Part shown: positions 45,301-55,728 of the stretch, one piece after another
Layout of the letters: each line of letters opens with the position of its first letter
Numbering within the stretch: position 1 is the stretch's first letter
NCBI GenBank assembly: GCA_022711465.1
Contig: JAKLEZ010000003.1
Coordinates: 124,001 to 188,000 of the forward strand
DNA from: Planctomycetota bacterium
Lineage (GTDB): Bacteria > Planctomycetota > Phycisphaerae > UBA1845 > PWPN01
Direction of reading: 5' to 3'
DNA length: 64,000 bases
Program-made: the position numbers and the translations under genes
The notes under the pieces: generated by a model
Told to the model about the DNA's origin: nothing
The model's database searches: none
Seen by the model: only the letters and a program-made list of their open reading frames with translations

Positions 45301-45540
45301 TCATAGATTCCTACAGGGGGTTGAAAAGGACAACAGGAAGAAAATCGTACCCTCCTTCTTGATGCCGAGCATGTAACCCTCTTGCAGCATCCAGCCGCCG
45401 AGACCCATGCCGCGGAGGAGGACCTCTCGATTCCGGCCATCCACGATGCGGGTGTTGCCGGGGCCAAGGAAACCCTCGGAGTGGGCGGGAGCCGCGAGGG
45501 CAAGCAGGAGGACCGTCGCCAGGGGCGAATGCTTGCCCAT
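45301..45540 (-). pseudogene. Truncated remnant of a GH5-type cellulase/hydrolase
   Basis: From ATG 45540 the frame encodes a signal peptide (MGKHSPLATVLLLALAAPAHSE) and then GFLGPGNTRIVDGRNREVLLRGMGLGGWMLQEGYMLGI, which is the start of a GH5-family protein as I know it from planctomycetes. It then turns into an unrelated, AT-richer 17-residue tail (FFLLSFSTP...) and stops. No catalytic residues remain (79 residues versus 450-600 expected). No continuation is found in the other minus-strand frames down to the stop of the Gfo/Idh gene, so the gene has lost its 3' part. The intact GH5 protein at 59453 is a different subtype. Confidence 0.65.
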
Positions 45541-45968
45541 GGCCGAGACTCTATCCCGCGGGCGCGGCGGTCTGCCAGTTCTGCCAGCTGCGGATCGATC
45601 GGCCCGGGCGGGCGATCTGTTCACTCTTCTCCCGCCCCGGCGGTATTGAACCAGGATGCGGAAGTGGATAGGATGAATGCCATGGATAGCTCCAGGACCA
45701 CTCTTCGAAGGAGGATCATCGGCGACCGGGCGGCGCTGCTCTGCGGCGTCTCCTCCGGCCGCCGGGGCAACGGCCTCTGCTCTCTCCGCCGCATCTGACC
45801 CCCCCGCCGGGCGACCGGGCCACTGGTTCGCCGGCCGGACATGACGTAAACTGACCGATTCCAAGTCGTTCTGAAGGAACAACAGCCGTTCCTCGGCACC
45901 CTGGCGGGTCCTGGGACCGTCGGGACTCACCGGGCGAGCCGGGCGGGCGCGAGAAGCATACGAGGAGA
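45541..45968. other. Intergenic region upstream of aspS
   Basis: These 428 bases hold the region upstream of the GH5 remnant and the leader of aspS. Frames here translate to low-complexity Arg/Ala-rich sequence without ribosome sites, so no gene is called. A GAGGAGA ribosome site immediately precedes aspS. Confidence 0.5.
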
Positions 45969-47792
<1,824 letters not shown>

Positions 47793-48209
47793 TCACCTCG
47801 GGATCAGCGATCGAACGGCCCATAACCCGAACGGGGCCGACCGCTCTTCTTGCGGGACGGACCTCGATGGACATGCCGAAGACCTCGCTCGAGGACTTGA
47901 AGGGCGCTTCTGCGCCCGCACCGCGATCCGGGGGCAACGCGCCGAGAAGTGTTATGGGACACCTGGACCCGCGCCGGGCGTGACCGCTCGGGCAATTATC
48001 GCCCGGGCCCTTTCGAGAATCTGCTGACCCCCGAGCGCTGAACGGCGATTGCCGAGGTCCGATCGCCGACCGCTGACCGCGCTCTGGTGGTTATCAAACA
48101 AAGCCACCACCCCCGCAGGTCGATATAGCCACGGGATCGCCGCGTCCCCGGGCCTGGTTATTCGGAACATGCCTGGGGCGAGGTCGTCCGGCAGGGGTGC
48201 CAACCGCAG
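47793..48209. other. Intergenic region between aspS and motA
   Basis: There are 417 bases without a supported gene. A short GC-stem hairpin (around 47988-48006, CGGGC/GCCCG with a seven-base AT-rich loop) may terminate aspS transcription but lacks a T-run. A 39-codon frame near 47867 is not credible. Confidence 0.4.
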
Positions 48210-49001
48210 ATGGATATCGCGACAATCATCGGTGTGATCTTCTCGATCTGTGCCCTCATCTGGGCCATGTATGAGGGAACCCACGGGCACCTTGAGGCCT
48301 TCTACTCGACGGAAGGCTTTGTTCTCGTGCTCGGTGGCTCGTTCGCGGCGGTGTGCCTGTCCATGCCCCTCCGCTCGGTCCTCGAGGTGGGCGGCTATCT
48401 CAAGAACTGGCTCTTCGCCAAAGAGACCCCCATCCACGTCATCATTCAGCAGATCGTCCACTATGCCGAAATCGCCCGCCGTGAAGGGGTCCTGGCCCTC
48501 GAGACCGAGGTTCAGAAGCAGCAGGATCCGTTCATGAGGAAGGGCCTGCAGCTCTGCGTGGACAGCATGGATGCGGCGGTGATCGAGAAATCGATGCGAA
48601 TCGAGATCGAGGCCCTGGCCGAGCGCCACAAGAAAGGCAAGAAGTTCTTCGAGTTGATGGGCAAGTACGGCCCGGGTTTTGGGTTGACCGCCACCCTGAT
48701 CGGCCAAGTGGCCATGTTCCGCAACATGGGCGGTGACTCCGCGGCCATCGGCCAGGCCTTGGCCATCGCCCTGCTGGGAACCCTCTACGGGTGCATCATC
48801 TGCAACGTCGTCTGCGGCCCGATTGCCGACAAGCTGGCCATCCGCTCGGCGGATGAGCAGTTCGTCCGGGAGATGATCCTGGTCGGGATCCTGGGTCTGC
48901 AGACCGGGGATAATCCCCGCATGGTCCAGATCAAGATGCAGTCGTTCCTGTCCGCTCGCGAGCAGAAGGCCCTCCTGGCCGAGTCGGAAAAGAAGGGCTG
49001 A
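48210..49001 (+). CDS. motA: MotA/PomA-like stator protein
   Basis: The 263-residue inner-membrane protein has four hydrophobic helices: two at the N-terminus (IATIIGVIFSICALIWAM and GFVLVLGGSFAAVCLSMPL), a cytoplasmic loop with charged helices, and two more with FELMGKYGPGFGLTATLIGQVAMF and ALAIALLGTLYGCIICNVVCGPIADKL, matching the MotA pair around the ion channel, including the conserved Pro. With MotB it forms the flagellar stator. The ribosome site lies far upstream (GGCAGGGG). No flagellar or chemotaxis genes are in view, so it could also be a non-flagellar MotA/ExbB-type protein. Confidence 0.85.
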   Translation: MDIATIIGVIFSICALIWAMYEGTHGHLEAFYSTEGFVLVLGGSFAAVCLSMPLRSVLEVGGYLKNWLFAKETPIHVIIQQIVHYAEIARREGVLALETEVQKQQDPFMRKGLQLCVDSMDAAVIEKSMRIEIEALAERHKKGKKFFELMGKYGPGFGLTATLIGQVAMFRNMGGDSAAIGQALAIALLGTLYGCIICNVVCGPIADKLAIRSADEQFVREMILVGILGLQTGDNPRMVQIKMQSFLSAREQKALLAESEKKG

Positions 49002-49004
49002 TCG

Positions 49005-49763
49005 ATGTCCAAGAAACACCAGCCGGAAGAGCACGGTGAAAGTGCACCGCTGTGGATCGTCAGCTTCGCCGACCTGGTGACGCTGATGCTCAGCTTCTTC
49101 GTGATTCTGGCCGCGGCCAATCCCAAGGAGTCCGGCGTGGGCAGCGATCCGGGCCTCGAGGAAATCGCCGCCGCGGTTCGGGCGGCCTTCAGCGACATGA
49201 GCCCGGATGCCCTGGAGAACATCAAGCCAACCTCCAAGTTCGAGGACCTGCTCAAGCAACTCAAGGCCCTGGCCCGGCGGAATGAACCCAGGAACCGCGG
49301 CGACAGCAAGGAGGAAGGCATCTACGGCGACCAGTTCCGGGTCCGCCGGGTCCGCGACGGAATGGAAATCACCATGGGTGGGCCCGTGTTCTTCGAGCCC
49401 TTCTCCGCCCAGGTCAATCCCAAGACCCTGACCACCATCCAGGAAATGGGCCGGATGCTCAAAGGCCACCGCAACATGATTGAGGTTCGCGGCCACGCAG
49501 GGGATGAACCTCGGCCGGCGGACTGGAAGTTCACCGACGCCGTCGAGCTCTCCTACCAGCGGGCCAAGAACGTGGCCGATGAGCTGATCAAGCTCGGTGC
49601 CAATCCGAAGGCCATCCGCATCACCGCGGCCGGTCCAAACGAACCTGTTGCCCACGGGCCTGATCAGGCTTCCAGGGTCGGTGAGAACCGACGTGTTGAA
49701 ATCCTCATCCGCGAGTCGCTCATCGACGACTACCGCACACAGGCCGCCACCAGGCCGTACTGA
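49005..49763 (+). CDS. motB: MotB-like OmpA-domain stator protein
   Basis: The 252-residue protein has one membrane helix (PLWIVSFADLVTLMLSFFVIL) bearing the channel Asp23, a linker of about 85 residues, and a C-terminal OmpA-like peptidoglycan-binding domain (residues about 150-245: VEVRGHAGDEPRP, LSYQRAKNVADELI, SRVGENRRVEILI). It anchors the stator to peptidoglycan. It begins three bases after motA stops and the two are clearly a unit. It converges with the zinc-ribbon gene. Confidence 0.9.
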   Translation: MSKKHQPEEHGESAPLWIVSFADLVTLMLSFFVILAAANPKESGVGSDPGLEEIAAAVRAAFSDMSPDALENIKPTSKFEDLLKQLKALARRNEPRNRGDSKEEGIYGDQFRVRRVRDGMEITMGGPVFFEPFSAQVNPKTLTTIQEMGRMLKGHRNMIEVRGHAGDEPRPADWKFTDAVELSYQRAKNVADELIKLGANPKAIRITAAGPNEPVAHGPDQASRVGENRRVEILIRESLIDDYRTQAATRPY

Positions 49764-49804
49764 GCACCGGAAGCCTCAACCGTTTTTTACCTCTGGACTT
49801 AGGG

Positions 49805-50179
49805 CTATGGTGAGGCCGAAGACCGCCAGTCCTTGAGGCGTTCGATGAGGGTGTGCTCCCTGTAGTCTCGGAACTCGCCCGCGTCGAAGAACATGCCGTA
49901 ACAGACGGTGCAGCCCTCGTAGTGGATATGCGGCTGATCGAGGTCAACCATCTGGATCATTTGAGTGCCGCACTTCGGACACGAGACAGGGCTTGGCCGT
50001 TCAGTGGTCCCGGGCATGCCGGCTTGGCCCTTGTCGATCGCTTCCGAGCCGTGAATCATCTTCAGCTTCGGGGCCTCGCCCGCGTCGAACCAAAGGCCGC
50101 CGCAGCCGCCGCACCGATCGACCTCGATCCCGGCAATGACGACCGGTTTCATGTCCGTTTGACACTTGGGGCACTTCAT
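49805..50179 (-). CDS. Small protein with two TFIIB-type zinc ribbons
   Basis: The 124-residue protein has two copies of a zinc-ribbon pattern: CPKCQTDM with DRCGGCGGLWFDAGE, then CPKCGTQM with EGCTVCYGMFFDAGE. This is the zf-TFIIB family, small bacterial proteins of unknown role, thought to bind nucleic acid or protein. GGAGAGG precedes ATG 50179. It lies 59 bases after xylB on the same strand. Confidence 0.85.
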   Translation of the reverse strand: MKCPKCQTDMKPVVIAGIEVDRCGGCGGLWFDAGEAPKLKMIHGSEAIDKGQAGMPGTTERPSPVSCPKCGTQMIQMVDLDQPHIHYEGCTVCYGMFFDAGEFRDYREHTLIERLKDWRSSASP

Positions 50180-50238
50180 GGACCTCTCCTTCGGTCTCTT
50201 CAGCCGGCTCGTCCAGCGGCCGCGAAGAGCCAAAGCGA

Positions 50239-51774
50239 TCAGACTTCCGACAGGGCCGCGAACTCGCGGCGCAGGCTCTGGTACAGCGACTGGTACACCG
50301 GGTACACCGCGCCATAGGCCCGCTGAGCCCCCTTGTTCGGACTCAGCCTGGTGGTCACCTTGATCACCGCCGAACAAGCCTCGGGCACGCTGGCGTAGAC
50401 TCCCGTGCCGACCGCGGCCAGCAGGGCCACTCCCAAGGCCCCGCCCTCGCGGGTGTTGATCGTGACCACGTCGGCGTCGTACATGTCCGCCTGAAGCTGC
50501 CGCCAGCATTCATTCGCCGCCCCGCCGCCGCTGGCCCGCACCTCACTGATTTGGACGCCGCCCGCCCGCATGAGCTCGACCTGGTCGCGCATGCCGAATG
50601 TGATCCCCTCGAGCACGGCGCGGATCATGTGCCCGCGCCGGTGACGCACGGTCAGGCCGACCCACGCTCCTCGGGCGGTCGGATCGGGATAGGGACAGCG
50701 CTCGCCGGTGAGATACGGCAGGAAGACCAATCCCTCGCAGCCAGGGGCGACGCTTGCCGCCTCCTCGATCATCATCGGGTAGAGCTGGCCCGGGTCCTTC
50801 TTCCGTGATCGCAAGGCCTTCACCTCGTCGGCCCAGAGCGTATCCCGCAGCCACTGCAGACTACCGCCGGCCGAGAGCATGCAGCCAAACACGCACCACT
50901 TGCCCGGCACCGCGTGACAGAACGACTGGAGGTTGCCGCGCTCGTTGGGCACCGGGGCGTCCGCGTGTGCGAAAACTACGCCACTGGTTCCCATGGTGGC
51001 CGAGACGATACCCGCTCGGACAATGCCGTTGCCGACCGCACCGGCCGGCTGGTCACCCGCCCCACCGACGACCGGCGTACCGACCTTCAGCCCAGTCAAT
51101 TTGGCCGCTGCTCCGGAAATGCGACCACTGATTTCGGTGGATTCGTGCACCGGAGGCATCAGATCACTGTCGATGCTCAGGCGGCTGAGCAGGCCCTTGT
51201 GCCAGGCTCGCTTCTTCACCTCGAGCAACAGCGTGCCGGCCGCATCACTGACCTCGCTCGCGTATTCCCCGGTCAGGCACAGTCGGATGTAGTCCTTGGG
51301 CAGAAGGACCTTGTATGTCTTGGCATAGACCCGGGGATCGTTCCTGCGTACCCAGAGAATCTTCGGGGCGGTGAAGCCGGTCAGGGCGACGTTCGAGACC
51401 ATGCTGATGAGTTTCTTGCGCCCGCCGGCCAACTGCTCGATCTGGGCGCACTCCCGGGCGGTCCGCTGGTCGTTCCACAGCAGGGCCCGGCGCAGGGGCT
51501 TGCCCACCTTGTCCACAAACACACTGCCGTGCATCTGGCCGGAGAGTCCGATCGCGGTGATGTCGCTGGGCTTCCTCCTGGCCCTTCTGCAGATCTCGGC
51601 GATACCCTTGATGCAAGCCCGCCACCAGTCTTCCGGCTCCTGCTCCGACCAGCCCGGCCTGGGAGCGTAGACCGGGTACTCGACGCTGGCGGTGGCCAGC
51701 ACCCGCCCCGCGGCCGTGCACAGCAATGCCTTGGTCGCCGAAGTCCCGATATCAATGCCGCACAGCAGCGCCAT
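50239..51774 (-). CDS. xylB: Xylulokinase-like FGGY carbohydrate kinase
   Basis: The 511-residue kinase has the FGGY-family marks: an N-terminal LCGIDIGTSATKALL phosphate loop, GLSGQMHGSVFVD, LWNDQRT, GGAGDQPAGAVGNG, FLPYLTGERCPYPDP and the C-terminal RASGGGAANECWRQLQADM. It phosphorylates D-xylulose (or a related ketose) at the expense of ATP and feeds the pentose phosphate pathway. No xylose isomerase gene is near, although two TIM-barrel isomerase-like proteins lie at 61-63 kb. The start ATG 51774 has a weak ribosome site. Confidence 0.9.
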   Translation of the reverse strand: MALLCGIDIGTSATKALLCTAAGRVLATASVEYPVYAPRPGWSEQEPEDWWRACIKGIAEICRRARRKPSDITAIGLSGQMHGSVFVDKVGKPLRRALLWNDQRTARECAQIEQLAGGRKKLISMVSNVALTGFTAPKILWVRRNDPRVYAKTYKVLLPKDYIRLCLTGEYASEVSDAAGTLLLEVKKRAWHKGLLSRLSIDSDLMPPVHESTEISGRISGAAAKLTGLKVGTPVVGGAGDQPAGAVGNGIVRAGIVSATMGTSGVVFAHADAPVPNERGNLQSFCHAVPGKWCVFGCMLSAGGSLQWLRDTLWADEVKALRSRKKDPGQLYPMMIEEAASVAPGCEGLVFLPYLTGERCPYPDPTARGAWVGLTVRHRRGHMIRAVLEGITFGMRDQVELMRAGGVQISEVRASGGGAANECWRQLQADMYDADVVTINTREGGALGVALLAAVGTGVYASVPEACSAVIKVTTRLSPNKGAQRAYGAVYPVYQSLYQSLRREFAALSEV

Positions 51775-51982
51775 GCCTTTTGCCCTCGCCAGCCTGGGAA
51801 TCGAGCCGTTACGCCAACGACCGGAGAGTATAGCCGAGCCGGGCTTCTTTGCGAAAAGGCTGCCGGGGCGATCCGGACGCCGGCGACCGACGTTCATCCG
51901 CGGGGCCGGCGCCCACCCTGGCCCTCGCCATCCGGCACTGGAGTCTTGGCCCACGGCCGGCAGGGCAGGGCCGAGTCTGCGC

Positions 51983-52567
51983 TCAGCTTGGCGGCAGGGC
52001 CACGATCGGACCGGAGGCGCTGGGCTTGGCCTTGCGCTGGCGCGATTTTCGCGGCGTCGCGGGGCCATGAACCGGCTCGGCGATCTGCTGGCTTGCCCGG
52101 GGGACGGCGATCACGCCGGTCCGAGAGAGAGCCTTGATTCCGTATGGCCGGCAGAGCTCGATGAACGCCTCGATCTTGTCCTCCGGCCCGGTCAGCTGAA
52201 TGACCACCGAGCGCGGGGCCACGTCGACGATGCAGCCGCGGAAGACCTCGGTGATCTGGCGCAACTCCACCCGCTTCTCCGGCGGGCAGTGCACCTGGAT
52301 CAGCAGCAGATCGCGTTCCACCACCACTTGTTCGCTCAGATCGCGGACCTTGACCACGGTGACGATCTTGCCCAGCTGCTTGCGGATCTGCTCCAAGGTC
52401 AGGTCGTCGCCGACGGACGCGATGACCATGCGCGACAGGCTCGGGTCTTCGGTCCGACCGACTACCAGCGAGTCGATGTTGAAACCGCGCGCGGCGAACA
52501 TACCCGCGATGTGGGCCAGCACGCCGGGTTGATTCTGCACCAGCACCGTCAGGATATGCTTCTTCAT
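51983..52567 (-). CDS. ilvN: Acetolactate synthase small subunit
   Basis: The 194-residue regulatory subunit of acetohydroxyacid synthase carries an N-terminal ACT domain (ILTVLVQNQPGVLAHIAGMFAARGFNIDSLVVG) that binds valine for feedback inhibition, and the C-terminal acetolactate synthase small-subunit domain (VERDLLLIQVHCPPEKR, YGIKALSRTGVIAV). The last about 25 residues (HGPATPRKSRQRKAK...) are a basic tail beyond the usual end. It is separated from ilvB by a DUF502 gene on the same strand. Confidence 0.95.
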   Translation of the reverse strand: MKKHILTVLVQNQPGVLAHIAGMFAARGFNIDSLVVGRTEDPSLSRMVIASVGDDLTLEQIRKQLGKIVTVVKVRDLSEQVVVERDLLLIQVHCPPEKRVELRQITEVFRGCIVDVAPRSVVIQLTGPEDKIEAFIELCRPYGIKALSRTGVIAVPRASQQIAEPVHGPATPRKSRQRKAKPSASGPIVALPPS

Positions 52568-52668
52568 TTGTCCTTGTCCTGTGTCTTCTCTCGATCGAAT
52601 TCACCTGGAGGGTGAATCTCGTGTTTGTCATTGGTCAACCTCGGCCACCGGCCGGGACAACAACTCCG

Positions 52669-53502
52669 CTACCGGGCTGTCTTGCCGGCCTTGGCCGGCG
52701 GGGGCTTGGCGCGCTCGCCGGAACTTTCATCCCAGCGCACCGGATGCAGCTGGTCGAACGGCAGTGAGTCAGGATGGATGATGCCACCCGACATGATCCA
52801 CTTGACGGCCTCCTCGACGGTCCAGTTGGTCTCCGACACCTGCTCGAGAGGCACGATCTGCATGTACCCGGCGGTCACGTACGGCGTGTAGGGGACGAGC
52901 AGACTGGCCACCCGGCGCCCGGTGTTCTGATCGGTCATCACCGAGGTCAGGAAGGCCACCCGCTTGTAGCCCGGCGCGGGGAAATCAAAGAGCACCACGC
53001 GCTGGAACTCCATCGACTGGAAACCGCCGATCGCGACCACGATCTGCTTGATCGACTTGTAGACCGTCTTGATCAGGGGCAGCCGCTCGAAGACGCCTTC
53101 CACGGCCTTGATGATCCGCCGCCCGAATACGTTTGCGGTGAACAAGCCGAGCAGGTACAGCAGGAACAGCGTGAGCAGAACCGCCAGCAAAGGCACGATC
53201 CAGTCCACGTGCTCCCGCACCTTCTCCGGAACCAACTCGTGGTTGGCTTCGATCATGTGCTTCGCCACCCGCTGGGCGATGGGCTCGGTGGCCGACTTCA
53301 TCGTGTCGAACACGAACTTGACCACCACCCACGTCACCCAGATGGGAATGACGGTGAGCACGCCGGCCACAATCCGGGTGCGCAGCAGCGCATGGACGGC
53401 CGGCCACAGCCGGCGCGGCTGTGCGTAGGGCATGACTTGCGGGGCCGCCGGCTCTGGCGGACACGAAGGTAACGGCGCAGATTGTCCGGGGGCGTTCGAC
53501 AC
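52669..53502 (-). CDS. DUF502 family membrane protein
   Basis: The 277-residue inner-membrane protein has two helices (TRIVAGVLTVIPIWVTWVVVKFVF and IVPLLAVLLTLFLLYLLGLF) and a C-terminal soluble domain of DUF502 type, with GRRIIKAVEGVFERLPLIKTVYKSIKQIV and VVLFDFPAPGYKRVAFLT. DUF502 proteins are widespread with no settled function. It lies 18 bases behind ilvB and 101 before ilvN, inside the acetolactate synthase unit. GTG 53502 is used; ATG 53433 is the alternative. It ends in a charged tail (SSGERAKPPPAKAGKTAR). Confidence 0.85.
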   Translation of the reverse strand: MSNAPGQSAPLPSCPPEPAAPQVMPYAQPRRLWPAVHALLRTRIVAGVLTVIPIWVTWVVVKFVFDTMKSATEPIAQRVAKHMIEANHELVPEKVREHVDWIVPLLAVLLTLFLLYLLGLFTANVFGRRIIKAVEGVFERLPLIKTVYKSIKQIVVAIGGFQSMEFQRVVLFDFPAPGYKRVAFLTSVMTDQNTGRRVASLLVPYTPYVTAGYMQIVPLEQVSETNWTVEEAVKWIMSGGIIHPDSLPFDQLHPVRWDESSGERAKPPPAKAGKTAR

Positions 53503-53520
53503 GTCAGGTGGTCCCGATCA

Positions 53521-55290
53521 CTAGGCCATGCCGCCCATGTTCATCTCGTGGAGACTCTTGCCCACGGCAACCATGGGATAGACATTCTCCTCCGGGGCAA
53601 CGTGTACGTCCATAACCACCGGGCCGGGCGTGCCCAGCATCTGGCGAATCGCGTCGGGCACATGCTTGGGGTCGCGAACGTCGATTCCCGTGCAGCCGAA
53701 GGCCTCGGCCACCCGGGCAAAGCTCGGATTGGTCATCACCGTGGCCATGTAACGCTTGCCGTAGAACAACTCCTGCCACTGCCGGACCATGCCCTGGAAG
53801 TCGTTGTTCAGAATGACCACCTTGACCGGAATCCTGTACTCCGCGACCGTCGCTAACTCGTTGCAGGTCATGAGGAAACTGCCGTCGCCATCAATGTCGA
53901 TGACCGGCCTGTCCGGCCGCCCGACCGCCGCCCCGACCGCCGCCGGGAAGCCGTAGCCCATCGTGCCCAACCCGCCCGAGGTGATCATCTGCCGCGGCCA
54001 CCGCCAGCGGTAGAACTGAGCCGACCACATCTGGTGCTGACCCACTCCCGTGGTGATGATCGCGCTGCTATCAGTGATCCTGCTGATCTGCTCAATGACG
54101 TACTGCGGCAGTATCTCGCGATCTTCCTGCTGCTTGTAGCTGAACGGGTATTGCTGCTTCCAGGTCGCGATCTGCCCGAACCAGGCGGCCCGTTCGCGAT
54201 GCTCGATCAACGGGAGCATCTCGGCCAGCACCACCTTGGCATCGCCCACGACCGGAATATCGACGTCCACGTTCTTGCTGATGCTCGACGGATCGACGTC
54301 GATGTGAATGATCTTGGCGTAGGGTGCGAAGGTCTCCAGGTTGCCGGTCACCCGATCGTCGAACCGCGCCCCGACGGCGATGAGCAGGTCGCTCGACTGA
54401 ACCGCGTAGTTCGCATACGCGCTGCCGTGCATGCCCAGCATGTGCAGGGCGAGGCGGTCATCGGCCACCTCGTCGATGGCGCCCATGCCCAGCAGCGTGG
54501 TGGTCACCGGGATGTTGCCCTTGCGGGCGATCTGCCGAAGCTCCTCGGCGCCGTTGGACGAAATGACCCCTCCACCCACGTAGAGAACCGGCCGCTCCGC
54601 CGCGTTGATCGCCTCGGCGGCCAGCCGAATCTGACGTGGATTGCCGGTCGCCCGCGGACGATAGCCGGGAAGATCCACCCCCGCGTCGGCGCTCACCTCA
54701 CCCAGACCCACCTGCACATCCTTAGGGACATCCACCAGCACCGGGCCGGGCCGGCCGGTCCGGGCGATGTAGTACGCCTCCCGGACCACGCGTTGCAGAT
54801 CCTCGACTCTCTTGACCAGGACGTTGTGCTTGGTCACCGGTCGAGTCACGCCGACGACGTCCGCCTCCTGAAAGGCGTCATTGCCGATCGCGGCCGTTGC
54901 CACCTGCCCGGTGATGGCCACCATGGGAATCGAATCCATGTAGGCCGTGCCGAGCGCCGTCGTGAGATTGGTGGCCCCGGGTCCACTGGTCACAATCGTA
55001 GTGCCCACCTTGCCCGTGGCCCGGGAGTAGCCGTCGGCCATGTGGCCCGCGCCCTGCTCACATCGCGTCAGGTAGAACTTCAGCGGCTTCGTGTAAAGGG
55101 CGTCGAAAGTCGGTAGGATGGCCCCGCCCGGGTAGCCGAAGGCCGTTTCGACGCCCTGCTCGGCCAGGACATCACACAGCAGCTCGGCACCACACTTGCG
55201 GACGGGCGTGACCGGGGGAGCCTGGGGGATCGCCGGAGTGGATTGGGGGGGTGAATGCGTCGAAGACGGCGCTTGCGGTGCGGTGGCCAT
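53521..55290 (-). CDS. ilvB: Acetolactate synthase large subunit
   Basis: The 589-residue ThDP enzyme joins two pyruvates to acetolactate, or pyruvate and 2-oxobutyrate, the first common step to valine, leucine and isoleucine. It has an N-terminal Pro/Ser-rich extension (1-30), then AFGYPGGAILP, the catalytic Glu in RCEQGAGHMADGYSR, TSGPGATNLTT, and the ThDP motif in DIDGDGSFLMTCNEL with NNDFQGMVRQWQ. AAGGAG precedes ATG 55290. A palindrome lies just upstream. Confidence 0.95.
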   Translation of the reverse strand: MATAPQAPSSTHSPPQSTPAIPQAPPVTPVRKCGAELLCDVLAEQGVETAFGYPGGAILPTFDALYTKPLKFYLTRCEQGAGHMADGYSRATGKVGTTIVTSGPGATNLTTALGTAYMDSIPMVAITGQVATAAIGNDAFQEADVVGVTRPVTKHNVLVKRVEDLQRVVREAYYIARTGRPGPVLVDVPKDVQVGLGEVSADAGVDLPGYRPRATGNPRQIRLAAEAINAAERPVLYVGGGVISSNGAEELRQIARKGNIPVTTTLLGMGAIDEVADDRLALHMLGMHGSAYANYAVQSSDLLIAVGARFDDRVTGNLETFAPYAKIIHIDVDPSSISKNVDVDIPVVGDAKVVLAEMLPLIEHRERAAWFGQIATWKQQYPFSYKQQEDREILPQYVIEQISRITDSSAIITTGVGQHQMWSAQFYRWRWPRQMITSGGLGTMGYGFPAAVGAAVGRPDRPVIDIDGDGSFLMTCNELATVAEYRIPVKVVILNNDFQGMVRQWQELFYGKRYMATVMTNPSFARVAEAFGCTGIDVRDPKHVPDAIRQMLGTPGPVVMDVHVAPEENVYPMVAVGKSLHEMNMGGMA

Positions 55291-55309
55291 GGTTTTCTCC
55301 TTTCCAATA

Positions 55310-55327
55310 GGTTATCCATGGATAGCC
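55310..55327. promoter_or_regulatory. 18-base palindrome upstream of ilvB
   Basis: GGTTATCCATGGATAGCC is a palindrome with a perfect 12-base core (TATCCATGGATA) and two further pairs at the ends, broken only by one mismatch. It lies 20-37 bases before the ilvB ATG, next to the ribosome site, so a protein bound here could block initiation or elongation. Confidence 0.45.
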
Positions 55328-55663
55328 CGCGGCGATGCCGCAGATCGCAGCGGTCGAGCCCAGCCGGCTTTCGTTCCGGCCCCGCCCATCCCCCGCACCA
55401 TGCGGAGGGTGGCCAGGAGGCTCACTATGCGTGCCCCGCGAATCCCTGCGCGAACCCGACGTCTCGCCGGTCACCCTGCAGGATCCGGGACACCTCTTAG
55501 CGTCGCGCGGGGCCAGACCGTTCGTGGCCAGACTCCGGCAACGACGGGACCATTATAGCCCCAAGGGTAACCACCACCAAAGACCTCGGACTGGACCGGG
55601 CCAGCAGCCAAAGGTCAAAGGTCCGACGGGCGGGACCCAGTGTGGACTTGGGCGCCAACACGG

Positions 55664-55669
55664 TATAAT
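55664..55669 (+). promoter_or_regulatory. -10 box of the ispA promoter
   Basis: A perfect TATAAT lies 60 bases before ispA ATG. No good -35 box is seen 16-18 bases upstream (TGTGGA is the best). Confidence 0.35.
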
Positions 55670-55728
55670 AGCCGCCTTCGCCCGCGGGGTAAGCCACCTG
55701 CTCCGAAGGCACTTGAGACGGGCTGTGC

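Larger units (their letters stand above)
55291..55728. other. Divergent intergenic region between ilvB and ispA
   Basis: 438 bases with no supported gene. It holds the ilvB palindrome (55310-55327), the ilvB ribosome site, and an ispA promoter with TATAAT at 55664-55669. Confidence 0.5.

Noticed and set aside
47867..47983. 39-codon frame between aspS and motA
   Set aside because: No ribosome site, no homology that I recognise and composition like the rest of the spacer.
47952..49655. 567-residue open frame opposite motA-motB
   Set aside because: Entirely antisense to two recognised genes; no motif.
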